A DNA stretch of 7,338 nucleotides from Pseudomonadota bacterium (GCA_023459095.1 JAEWVQ010000339.1:1-7338); one strand, 5' to 3'. Shown: positions 1 through 5,832, counted from the stretch's first letter. Translations and numbers: made by a program. Notes: generated by a model from the letters alone, not told the origin.

Positions 1-42
1 CTCGACGACCGTGGCGAAAACGCCCCCGGTCCAATTACACAT

Positions 43-68
43 AAAAAAACGGGCGCCGAAGCGCCCGT
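43..68 (-). terminator. Rho-independent terminator of the porin gene
   Basis: Read on the minus strand, this is a perfect 8-bp stem (ACGGGCGC / GCGCCCGT) closed by a TTCG tetraloop in the very stable C(UUCG)G context, followed by a run of seven T. It begins 29 bases after the porin stop codon. The T run is only on the minus-strand side, so the signal serves the porin transcript. Confidence 0.93.
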
Positions 69-97
69 CTTGTTTCCAAACTCGTCGTGAAACGAGA

Positions 98-1198
98 TTA
101 GAAGGTGTGGCGGATACCGGTGCTCAGACCACGCTGGTAGCCCTTGCCGGTGTTGGCGGCGTCGCCGACTTCAGCGATCAGGCCAGCACGCTCAGCTGCG
201 CCGTTGTTGTTGATGTCGGAGTAAGCGGCATACAGGCTGGTGCGCTTCGACAGCGCGTGCTCGTAACCGATGGCCCACTGCGAGGACTTGGCGTCGGAGC
301 CGCCAGCAGCCACTTCGGTGGTACGACGGGTGTAGGAAGCACGCACACTGCCGGCAGCGCCGACCGGAACGGTCACGCCCAGCATCCACTGCTTGGAATC
401 TTCACCGCCGGTAACGCCATCCGGGCTGAAGTCGATGCTGTCGACACGACGGACACCGTAGGCACCGGCCAGCTTCACGACGCCGAAGTCGTAGGAGCCG
501 AACAGGTCGTAGACGCGGATCTTGTCGCCGTCCAGAGCGGCATTGATGCCATTGGACTTCAGCTTGACTTCGTGCGCATTGAAGGCAACGGCCAGGGGGC
601 CATTCTTGTACTGGGGAGCGAACGCCCAAGCGCGCGCATCACCGGCGCTGCTTTCGTTTTCAATGCTTTCATCGGCCAGCGCATTCTGGGTGTAGCCGAT
701 CACGAAGGAGAAACCACCCCAGTTCGGCGAAACGTAGGCAGCCAAGTTGTCCAGGCGCACTTCGCTCTTGTAAACGTTGTTGAACTCGCCGACGGTGCCC
801 TTGCCGAACGGGTCGGTGGCGGCGCCGATCAGGTGGTGCGGGGCGTACTGGCGGCCCAGCGCGACGGTACCGAAGTTGCCGCCCAGGGTCACGAAGGACT
901 GACGACCGAAGGTACGACCACCCTGGGTGGAGGTGCCGGTGTCAACAGCGATGCCCTGCTCCAGCACGAAGCCGGCCTTCAGGCCATTGCCCAGGTCTTC
1001 GGTGCCACGGAAGCCGAGGCGCGAACCGGCGGACTGGCCGGAATCGATGGCGGAACGGTTGCCAACGCCGGAAGCGACGTTGTCACCGCGCCAGGAGTAG
1101 CCGGCATCGACGATACCGTAGATGGTGACGTTCGACTGAGCGAAGGCCGGAGCGGTCATCAGGCCGGCAACGGCCAGCGCGATCAGTTTCTTCTGCAT
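98..1198 (-). CDS. Gram-negative general porin (trimeric beta-barrel, Burkholderia/Neisseria type)
   Basis: This is a 366-residue outer-membrane porin for passive diffusion of small hydrophilic solutes. Residues 1-20 are a clear Sec signal peptide (MQKK start, hydrophobic core, AFA just before Q21), leaving a mature chain of about 346 residues, normal for the family. The mature N-terminus begins SNVTIYGIVDAGY, the usual first strand. LGFRGTEDLGNGLKAGFVLE (61-80) is the typical strand 2-3 segment. RLDNLAAYVSP (148-158), followed by GGFSF, resembles the conserved segment after constriction loop 3. The chain ends RHTF; a terminal Phe is the outer-membrane assembly signal. The ATG is preceded by a good Shine-Dalgarno (AGAGGAGA, minus strand, 1211-1204). 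The gene is monocistronic in this window, with its own terminator just downstream and divergent rpoH upstream. Substrate preference cannot be read from the sequence, and such porins usually have several paralogs, so I give no gene symbol. Confidence 0.95.
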   Translation of the reverse strand: MQKKLIALAVAGLMTAPAFAQSNVTIYGIVDAGYSWRGDNVASGVGNRSAIDSGQSAGSRLGFRGTEDLGNGLKAGFVLEQGIAVDTGTSTQGGRTFGRQSFVTLGGNFGTVALGRQYAPHHLIGAATDPFGKGTVGEFNNVYKSEVRLDNLAAYVSPNWGGFSFVIGYTQNALADESIENESSAGDARAWAFAPQYKNGPLAVAFNAHEVKLKSNGINAALDGDKIRVYDLFGSYDFGVVKLAGAYGVRRVDSIDFSPDGVTGGEDSKQWMLGVTVPVGAAGSVRASYTRRTTEVAAGGSDAKSSQWAIGYEHALSKRTSLYAAYSDINNNGAAERAGLIAEVGDAANTGKGYQRGLSTGIRHTF

Positions 1199-1319
1199 GT
1201 GTTTCTCCTCTAATTGAAGTTGCGACCGCCGCCATGGCGTCGGCCCGACTTACCTCTCTAACGAGAAGTTAGCGGCGATTGTGGCGAGCTAGCGATTCCA
1301 CATGCAAGCAAACCGAGGC

Positions 1320-1334
1320 GAAAGCGGCGCTTTC
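1320..1334. repeat. Perfect dyad upstream of the porin gene
   Basis: GAAAGCG-G-CGCTTTC has perfect 7-bp arms around one central base. It lies about 120 bp upstream of the porin start codon. The single-base centre suits a protein-binding dyad better than an RNA hairpin, although a 5-bp stem with a 5-base loop is possible. I do not recognise the binding protein. Confidence 0.45.
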
Positions 1335-1344
1335 CTGCCAATCC

Positions 1345-1362
1345 TGTTGCATGACTGCAACA
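1345..1362. repeat. Perfect inverted repeat, possible operator
   Basis: TGTTGCA-TGAC-TGCAACA has perfect 7-bp arms and a 4-bp spacer. A further half-site-like CTGCAA follows at 1366-1371. It lies about 150 bp upstream of the porin ATG and 220 bp upstream of the rpoH ATG. Its symmetry and length fit a dimeric regulator site. No T run follows on either strand, so it is not a terminator. I cannot assign the regulator. Confidence 0.45.
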
Positions 1363-1512
1363 CCACTGCAATCTGTCGATGCTAACCCGCGCGTCCGCGC
1401 CCGTCGGCGGCCGGGGTCATGCACACGTCGTCCGCGTCCCCGCCTCCGGAAATGCCATCCGCGATGCGCGCTGCGTCCTCCACCCGGAGCGCGCCGGACA
1501 GCATGCGGCGAC

Positions 1513-1541
1513 GGAACTTCCTGCGCCCTTTAGCACTCCGA
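1513..1541 (+). promoter_or_regulatory. Candidate sigma-E (RpoE)-type promoter for rpoH
   Basis: GGAACTT (1513-1519) is identical to the enterobacterial sigma-E -35 consensus. After a 17-base spacer comes TCCGA (1537-1541), which matches the sigma-E -10 form TCTGA at four of five positions. E. coli rpoH is known to have a sigma-E promoter, so the position makes sense. The predicted start near 1548 falls inside the CIRCE element, so HrcA could block this promoter too. The -35 match is strong, but the -10 is imperfect and one such match can arise by chance. Confidence 0.4.
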
Positions 1542-1556
1542 TCGGCCGAGTGCTAA
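1530..1556. promoter_or_regulatory. CIRCE element (HrcA operator) upstream of rpoH
   Basis: The sequence TTAGCACTC-N9-GAGTGCTAA is an exact match to the CIRCE consensus, with perfect 9-bp arms and the canonical 9-bp spacer. CIRCE is the binding site of the HrcA repressor, whose activity depends on GroEL, and it normally sits before groESL and, in many bacteria, hrcA or dnaK operons. Here it ends 26 bases before the rpoH start codon and covers the predicted promoter. Bound HrcA should therefore repress synthesis of the heat-shock sigma factor until GroEL is titrated by unfolded protein. hrcA is not in this window. Confidence 0.93.
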
Positions 1557-1559
1557 AAT
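1530..1559 (+). promoter_or_regulatory. Candidate housekeeping (sigma-70-type) promoter of rpoH inside CIRCE
   Basis: A -35-like TTAGCA (1530-1535, 4 of 6 to TTGACA) and a -10-like TAAAAT (1554-1559, 5 of 6 to TATAAT) are separated by 18 bases. Both hexamers overlap the CIRCE arms, the usual arrangement for repression by HrcA. Transcription would start near 1566, giving a leader of only about 17 bases that begins almost at the Shine-Dalgarno sequence. The start site is predicted, not mapped. Confidence 0.55.
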
Positions 1560-1567
1560 CGGTCCTT

Positions 1568-1573
1568 AGGAGG
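1568..1573 (+). promoter_or_regulatory. Ribosome binding site that fixes the rpoH start
   Basis: AGGAGG, a near-perfect Shine-Dalgarno, lies 9 bases before ATG at 1583. It decides the start. The same frame is open upstream to 1379, but that extension would run through CIRCE and the promoter, and starting at 1583 gives a protein of normal RpoH length. Confidence 0.9.
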
Positions 1574-1582
1574 ACGAAGCTC

Positions 1583-2437
1583 ATGTCTCAAGCCCTGTCG
1601 TTTCCGGTTCCGTCTGCCGCGGGCAGCATCGACCAGTACATTCAGGCGGTGAACCGCCTGCCTCTGCTCACCGAGCAGGAGGAGGTGGATCTGGCAACGC
1701 GCCTGCGCGACCACGGCGATGTCGAGGCGGCACGCCAGCTGGTGCTGTCGCACCTGCGCGTGGTGGTGGCGATCGCCCGTGGCTATCTTGGCTATGGACT
1801 GCCCCACGCCGACTTGATCCAGGAAGGCAACATCGGCCTGATGAAGGCAGTCAAGCGCTTCGACCCGACGCGCGGCGTGCGCCTGGTGTCGTTCGCGATG
1901 CACTGGATCAAGGCGGAGATCCACGAATACGTGCTGAAGAACTGGCGCCTGGTGAAGATCGCCACCACCAAGGCGCAGCGCAAGCTGTTCTTCAATTTGC
2001 GCAGCCTCAAGCAGGACACCGGCACGCTGAACCACGACGAAGTGCAGGCGGTGGCCGCGCAGCTGGGCGTGAAGCCGGAAGAAGTGGTGGAGATGGAAAC
2101 CCGCCTGAGCGGTCGCGACATTCCGCTCGATGCCGGCAGCGACGACGAGGATGATCGCTACGCGCCGATCGCCTACCTGCCCGACCCGCACGCCGAACCG
2201 TCCGAGGTGCTGGAGCAGGCGCAACTCGCCCAGTTGCACGACAGCGGCCTGCGCGATGCGCTCGCCACCCTCGACGAACGCAGCCGGCGCATCGTCGAGC
2301 GCCGCTGGCTGACCGAGGGCGAAAGCGCGACCCTGCACGAACTGGCCGCCGAATACGGCGTTTCCGCCGAACGCATCCGCCAGATCGAAGCCAAGGCGAT
2401 GCAGAAGATGCGGGGCCTGCTGGCGGCGGTGGTGTAA
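1583..2437 (+). CDS. rpoH: RNA polymerase heat-shock sigma factor RpoH (sigma-32)
   Basis: This 284-residue alternative sigma factor directs RNA polymerase to heat-shock promoters (chaperones and proteases). The length matches E. coli RpoH. Region 1.2/2.1 is at about 15-75 (IDQYIQAVNRLPLLTEQEE). Region 2.2 to 2.4 is at about 76-130, including DLIQEGNIGLMKAVKRFDP and SFAMHWIKAEIHEYVLKNW. The RpoH box, QRKLFFNLR (132-140), separates heat-shock sigma factors from other group 2/3 sigmas. Region 4 is at about 222-284, with a helix-turn-helix in LHELAAEYGVSAERIRQIEAKA (251-272). An acidic linker (GSDDEDD, 185-191) precedes region 4. The gene is alone, with CIRCE and promoter candidates just upstream and a terminator 22 bases downstream. 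It converges on the cytochrome oxidase assembly operon. HrcA control is strongly implied by CIRCE; control of RpoH by DnaK, FtsH and GroEL is family knowledge. Confidence 0.97.
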   Translation: MSQALSFPVPSAAGSIDQYIQAVNRLPLLTEQEEVDLATRLRDHGDVEAARQLVLSHLRVVVAIARGYLGYGLPHADLIQEGNIGLMKAVKRFDPTRGVRLVSFAMHWIKAEIHEYVLKNWRLVKIATTKAQRKLFFNLRSLKQDTGTLNHDEVQAVAAQLGVKPEEVVEMETRLSGRDIPLDAGSDDEDDRYAPIAYLPDPHAEPSEVLEQAQLAQLHDSGLRDALATLDERSRRIVERRWLTEGESATLHELAAEYGVSAERIRQIEAKAMQKMRGLLAAVV

Positions 2438-2459
2438 ACCGCCCCCCTGCCGCCCCTCT

Positions 2460-2486
2460 ACGGCCGCGTGCGCCAGCGGCCGTTTT
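2460..2486 (+). terminator. Rho-independent terminator after rpoH
   Basis: A perfect 8-bp GC-rich stem (ACGGCCGC / GCGGCCGT) with an 8-base loop is followed by TTTT and TC. It starts 22 bases after the rpoH stop. On the minus strand the same hairpin is followed by AGAGG rather than T, so it is not an obvious intrinsic terminator for the converging sco1 transcript, although the hairpin lies 30 bases beyond the sco1 stop. Confidence 0.75.
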
Positions 2487-2516
2487 CTCGTTCAGCCCTT
2501 GCCGGGAGGCCTGCCG

Positions 2517-3152
2517 TCATCCTCCGGCGAGCAGCCGCCGGAGATCCGCGGCGATGTGGTCGGCGGTCTCGCCGTGCTTCACGTACAGGCGCAAGCGCCC
2601 CTCCGGGTCGAACACGTAGGTGCCCGCGGAATGGTCAATGGTGTAGTTCGGCCCCGCGGTGTCCCCGCTCTTGCGGTAGAACACGCGGAAATCCTTCGCC
2701 ACCGCCTCGGTCTGGCGCGCGTCGCCATACAGCCCCAGAAAGCGCTTGTCGAACACCGGCACGTACTCCGCAAGCAGCGCGGGGGTGTCGCGCTCCGGAT
2801 CGACGGTGACGAACAGCACCTGCACGCGGTCGGCGTCGGCGCCGAGCTGCTGCATGACCGCGCTCATCGTCGCCAGGCTGGTCGGGCACACATCAGGGCA
2901 CTGCGTGTAACCGAAGAAGATCGTCACCGCCTTGCCGCGGAAATCGGCCAGCGTGCGCGGCGTGCCGGTGTGGTCGGTGAGCGCGAGCGTCTTGCCGTAA
3001 TCGGCGCCGGTGATGTCGGTGGCGTGGAACGAAGGCGCCGGCGCGGAGCAGGCCGCCACCGCCAGCGCCACGCCGGCAGCGAGCACCGCACGGCGCAGCG
3101 GGGAGAAATCGGACAAGCGGCGGAAGGAGCGGAAGGGCGGTTGGCCGGACAT
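2517..3152 (-). CDS. sco1: Sco1/SenC/PrrC copper chaperone, lipoprotein, CuA assembly
   Basis: This 211-residue thioredoxin-fold protein is anchored in the periplasm and helps deliver copper to, or reduce the thiols of, the CuA site of oxidase subunit II. The N-terminus has a basic stretch (RSFRR, LRR), a hydrophobic segment (22-34) and a lipobox, VAAC with Cys35, so it is probably a lipoprotein. The copper motif CPDVC is present (Cys85, Cys89) and the third ligand is His174 in DHSAG; VFDPEGRLRLY (180-190) is also conserved. The start is uncertain. ATG at 3152 has only a distant GAGG. A GTG at 3203, 9 bases after the ctaB stop and preceded by AAGG, would add 17 residues. The 34 residues before the lipobox Cys are already long, which favours 3152 or even a shorter form. 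It is the last gene of the operon, and its spacing from ctaB implies co-transcription. Confidence 0.93.
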   Translation of the reverse strand: MSGQPPFRSFRRLSDFSPLRRAVLAAGVALAVAACSAPAPSFHATDITGADYGKTLALTDHTGTPRTLADFRGKAVTIFFGYTQCPDVCPTSLATMSAVMQQLGADADRVQVLFVTVDPERDTPALLAEYVPVFDKRFLGLYGDARQTEAVAKDFRVFYRKSGDTAGPNYTIDHSAGTYVFDPEGRLRLYVKHGETADHIAADLRRLLAGG

Positions 3153-3212
3153 CGGGGATCGTGCGCCTCGGATAGATGAAGGAAGCGCCCCCGTCGCGAC
3201 CACCGCCTTGTC

Positions 3213-4112
3213 TCAAAAGCGCAGGTAGTGATCGGCGAGCAGCGCTGCGAACAGCGATGATAGATAGACGATGGAAAAGCGGAAAGTTCGCCGCGCCAGC
3301 GCATCGCTGTAATCGCGGTACAGGCACCAGGCGAGATGGACGAAACGCGCGCCGAGCAGCACCGCGGCGATCAGGTAAGGCACGCCGCTCATGCGGGTGG
3401 CAAACGGCAGCAGGGTGACGCCAAACAGGATCAACGTATACAGCAGCACCGACAACCGGGTGAACGCCGGTCCGTGCGTCACCGGCAGCATCGGCAGGCC
3501 GGCGCGCGCGTAATCGGCGGTGCGGTACAGCGCCAGCGCCCAGAAGTGCGGCGGCGTCCACGCGAAGATGATGAGGAAGAGCAGCAACGCGTCGGCGCTC
3601 ACCTCGCCGCTCACCGCGACCCAGCCGAGCACCGGCGGCATCGCCCCGGAGGCGCCGCCGATCACGATGTTCTGCGGCGTGCGCGGCTTGAGCAGCAACG
3701 TGTACACCACGGCATAACCGACGAAGGTCGCCAGCGTCAGCCACATGGTGAGCGCATTGACCGCTTCGTGCAGCACGACCAGACCGGTGGCGCCCAATGC
3801 CGCGGCGAAGGCGGCGGCCTCGCCGGTGCCCAGCTCTCCGCGCGGCAGCGGACGCGCGCGGGTGCGCGCCATGCGGGCATCGATGCCTTGCTCGATCAGG
3901 CAGTTCAACGCCGCCGCCGCACCGGCGACGCAGGCGATGCCGAACGTCGCCGCGATCACGGTGGCAGCCGGCGGCAGGCCCTGCGGCACGGCGAGGAACA
4001 TACCGATCACCGCACAGAACACGATCAGCGCGTTGACCCGCGGCTTGGTGAGTCCGTAGAACGCGTGCAGGCGGCGGACCGCGACCTCGGATGTCAGTGC
4101 GATCGTTTTCAT
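3213..4112 (-). CDS. ctaB: Protoheme IX farnesyltransferase (heme O synthase)
   Basis: This 299-residue polytopic inner-membrane UbiA-family prenyltransferase (also called CyoE) adds a farnesyl group from farnesyl diphosphate to the vinyl group of heme B, giving heme O. LTKPRVNALIVFCAVIGMFLA (21-41) is the hallmark first segment. The allylic-diphosphate motif lies at 70-89, with N70, E74 and D78 followed by ARMARTRARPLP. The second polar loop has KPRTPQNIVIGG (142-153). WTPPHFWALAL (185-195) and a final segment ending LLADHYLRF are also typical. The length is normal. ATG at 4112 follows a strong Shine-Dalgarno (GGAGAGGAGG, minus strand 4130-4121) and overlaps the ctaA stop as ATGA. Longer starts upstream in this frame would lie inside ctaA and are not needed. 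The product feeds CtaA, encoded just upstream. Confidence 0.97.
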   Translation of the reverse strand: MKTIALTSEVAVRRLHAFYGLTKPRVNALIVFCAVIGMFLAVPQGLPPAATVIAATFGIACVAGAAAALNCLIEQGIDARMARTRARPLPRGELGTGEAAAFAAALGATGLVVLHEAVNALTMWLTLATFVGYAVVYTLLLKPRTPQNIVIGGASGAMPPVLGWVAVSGEVSADALLLFLIIFAWTPPHFWALALYRTADYARAGLPMLPVTHGPAFTRLSVLLYTLILFGVTLLPFATRMSGVPYLIAAVLLGARFVHLAWCLYRDYSDALARRTFRFSIVYLSSLFAALLADHYLRF

Positions 4113-5173
4113 GTCTGCGCCCTCCTCTCCGTAATCGCCGCTGCGGTGCGCGCGCCCGCGTGCAACGCCGCCCGCGCGCCGTGTTCTGTATGGCGTGGCC
4201 GCGCCGCCCGCGCGCAATAGTTGATCCACACCAGCACCCCGACCAGCAGCGCAGCACCGGCGTTATGCGCCGCGGCGAGCGGCAGCGGCAACGACAGCAG
4301 CACGTTGGCGATGCCCAGACCGATCTGCAGCAGCAGCGCGGCAATCAGCGCGACACCGCGCCACGCGCTCGCCGGCCGCCGCACCAGCCCCGCGCCGAGT
4401 GCGAACAGGACGATGCCGACGACCACCGCGCCGACGCGGTGCGACCAATGGATCGCGGTCAGCGCGGCAAGCGGCAGCAGCTCGCCGTCGGCGGTCATCC
4501 CCAGCTCGCGCACCACGTGAAAGGCGTTGGCGTAATCGGCCGGCGGCCACAGACTGCCGTGGCAGGCGGGGAAATCGGTGCACGCGAGCGCGGCGTAGTT
4601 GGTGCTGGTCCAGCCACCGAGGGCGATCTGCACCACCAGCAGGCCCAGCCCCACGCGCGCCGCCAGCGCCAGCGGCCGGTCGACGGTCTCGCGGCGCACG
4701 CCCCGGGCGCGCAGGCCGAGCCAGACGAGGAGCGCGAAGGTGGTGAGGCCGCCGAGCAGGTGGGCGGTGACGATGGCGGGCTTGAGGAGCAGCGTCACCG
4801 TCCATTTGCCGAGCAGGCCCTGGAACACCACCACGCCGACGAGCGCGAGGGCGATGCCCGGCGCCGCTTCGCGATGCCGGCGATGCCGCCACGCCAGCGC
4901 CGCGATCGCGACGATCAGCAGCCCCAGAAAGGCGGCGAGGTAACGGTGGATCATTTCCTTCCACGCCTTGGGCAGGCTTACCGGGCCATGCGGATCGACG
5001 GCGTGGGCGTCGGCGATCGCCGCCGCGGCGTGATGCGGCGACAGCTTGCCGTAGCACCCCGGCCAGTCCGGACAGCCCAGCCCGGCGTCGGCCAGACGCA
5101 CGTAGGCGCCGAACACGACGACCACCGCGGTGAGCGCGAGCGCGATGCCGAGCAGGCGGCGATAGGCGGTCAT
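4109..5173 (-). CDS. ctaA: Heme A synthase (CtaA/COX15 family)
   Basis: This 354-residue inner-membrane enzyme oxidises the C8 methyl group of heme O to the formyl group of heme A. The chain has two four-helix halves. Four conserved His fit the heme-ligand positions: H76 (EMIHR), H138 (TAHLLGG), H242 or H245 (IHWSHR) and H303 (AAHN). Both extracytoplasmic loops carry a Cys pair: C34/C40 in GCPDWPGC and C198/C204 in ACTDFPAC. These may form disulphides, as in the Bacillus enzyme. After the last helix (to about 319) there is an unusually polar Arg/Ala-rich tail of about 35 residues, and its coding region contains the ctaB Shine-Dalgarno. ATG at 5173 has GGGGAG about ten bases upstream and overlaps the preceding stop as ATGA. 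A longer reading of the frame, to 5698, would lie inside the upstream gene and is rejected. Confidence 0.96.
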   Translation of the reverse strand: MTAYRRLLGIALALTAVVVVFGAYVRLADAGLGCPDWPGCYGKLSPHHAAAAIADAHAVDPHGPVSLPKAWKEMIHRYLAAFLGLLIVAIAALAWRHRRHREAAPGIALALVGVVVFQGLLGKWTVTLLLKPAIVTAHLLGGLTTFALLVWLGLRARGVRRETVDRPLALAARVGLGLLVVQIALGGWTSTNYAALACTDFPACHGSLWPPADYANAFHVVRELGMTADGELLPLAALTAIHWSHRVGAVVVGIVLFALGAGLVRRPASAWRGVALIAALLLQIGLGIANVLLSLPLPLAAAHNAGAALLVGVLVWINYCARAARPRHTEHGARAALHAGARTAAAITERRAQT

Positions 5174-5832
5174 CCGCGCGCTCCCCGGCCGAGCGCGGAA
5201 TACTTCAGCAGCCGCGCCAGATCCTTGATCACGCCGCGGATCGCTGCGGTGGTCGCGGCCTCCGCACCGCCGGCGGCGGGCACCGCGAACCGCATCATTA
5301 CGTTGCCCAGCGGATCGACGAGGAACACCGCGCTCTCGCCTTCCGCCACCGGCAGCGCGGCGAGCCACGCCGGCGCGGCGCGAGCCAGACGCAGGCCGGG
5401 CTCGGTGGCGCCCGCTGCAGAGGCCCCCGCAGCGGCCTCGTCCGGACCGGTGAGCAGCCACAGGCGGCCGACGCGGTCCTGTTCCTTGCCCTGGGCAAGC
5501 CGCGCCTGACGCATCAGGTAGAGCGCCGCGGCGCATTCCGGCGCGCAGGCGGCGGGCGCGGCATGGACCAGCGTCCATCGCCCCAGCAGTTCGTCGAGTG
5601 CCAGTTTGGGCTGGCCGCCGGCGCCGGCCAGCGTCACCGCCGGCAGCGGCGTCGGCGGCAGCAGCACGCCGTGATTCACCCGCGCGCTCGGCGGCCACAG
5701 ATAAAAGCTCAGATAGGACGCCAGCACCGGCAGCACGCAGACGAGGGCGAGCACCAGCAGCGTGCGGCGGCCGCGAGCGGGGCGGGAGGCAGACGGCGGC
5801 ACGCGCGAATCAGGCAGGATGGCGGCGATCAT
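5170..5832 (-). CDS. Sco-like membrane-anchored protein of the cytochrome oxidase cluster
   Basis: This 220-residue protein is of the kind usually annotated as a cytochrome oxidase-associated hypothetical transmembrane protein in betaproteobacteria. It has a basic cytoplasmic start (RPARGRR, 17-23), one membrane helix (about 24-46) and a periplasmic domain. That domain looks like a degraded Sco/thioredoxin fold. TPLPAVTLAGAGG and LLGRWTLVHAAP (82-93) correspond to the first strands, CAPEC (Cys96, Cys100) is placed like the Sco CPDVC, and FLVDPLGNVMMRF (170-182) corresponds to VFDPEGRLRLY. The His that Sco proteins carry eight residues before that DP is replaced by Gly165 (EGESAVFLVDP). The middle (132-155) is low-complexity Ala/Gly. 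ATG at 5832 has GAGGAG five bases upstream, lies 23 bases inside the end of SURF1, and the stop overlaps ctaA as ATGA. A role in oxidase assembly is inferred from the fold and context; it is not shown to bind copper. Confidence 0.88.
   Translation of the reverse strand: MIAAILPDSRVPPSASRPARGRRTLLVLALVCVLPVLASYLSFYLWPPSARVNHGVLLPPTPLPAVTLAGAGGQPKLALDELLGRWTLVHAAPAACAPECAAALYLMRQARLAQGKEQDRVGRLWLLTGPDEAAAGASAAGATEPGLRLARAAPAWLAALPVAEGESAVFLVDPLGNVMMRFAVPAAGGAEAATTAAIRGVIKDLARLLKYSALGRGARG

Larger units (their letters stand above)
1199..1582. other. Divergent intergenic region between the porin gene and rpoH
   Basis: These 384 bases separate two divergent genes. The right end (1513-1582) holds the rpoH control elements listed separately. 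The left part serves the porin. Its minus-strand leader contains an imperfect dyad centred on CGCCATGGCG (1230-1239), and two further dyads lie at 1320-1334 and 1345-1362. A weak porin promoter candidate on the minus strand is TTGCAT (1307-1302), an 18-base spacer, then CACAAT (1283-1278). The match is poor and I would not rely on it. Bases 1363-1512 are GC-rich and I see no motif there. Arg-rich open frames crossing this region look like GC-rich noise: they have no convincing Shine-Dalgarno and run through the rpoH promoter elements. Confidence 0.7.

Noticed and set aside
13..24. GGCG-AAAA-CGCC mini-hairpin at the left edge
   Set aside because: Only a 4-bp stem, no T run on either strand and no gene to attach it to.
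11..1213. A 400-codon plus-strand reading frame across the whole porin gene
   Set aside because: It is antisense to an unmistakable porin with signal peptide, terminal Phe, ribosome site and terminator. The translated sequence is low-complexity Gly/Ala/Val and matches no family I know.
1199..1235. Upstream ATG in the porin leader (minus strand, 1235-1233)
   Set aside because: No Shine-Dalgarno before it and out of frame with the porin; it is part of the CCATGG palindrome rather than a likely start.
1379..1582. A 68-residue N-terminal extension of RpoH
   Set aside because: The frame is open, but it crosses CIRCE and the promoter, and the ATG at 1583 has a strong Shine-Dalgarno and gives the normal 284-residue protein.
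2893..4344. A 483-codon minus-strand frame across sco1, ctaB and ctaA
   Set aside because: It is the wrong frame of three well-supported genes and reads as Arg-rich noise.
4091..5509. A 472-codon plus-strand reading frame opposite ctaA and the Sco-like gene
   Set aside because: Arg/Gln/Pro-rich composition typical of the antisense of high-GC membrane genes; no Shine-Dalgarno or recognisable domain.
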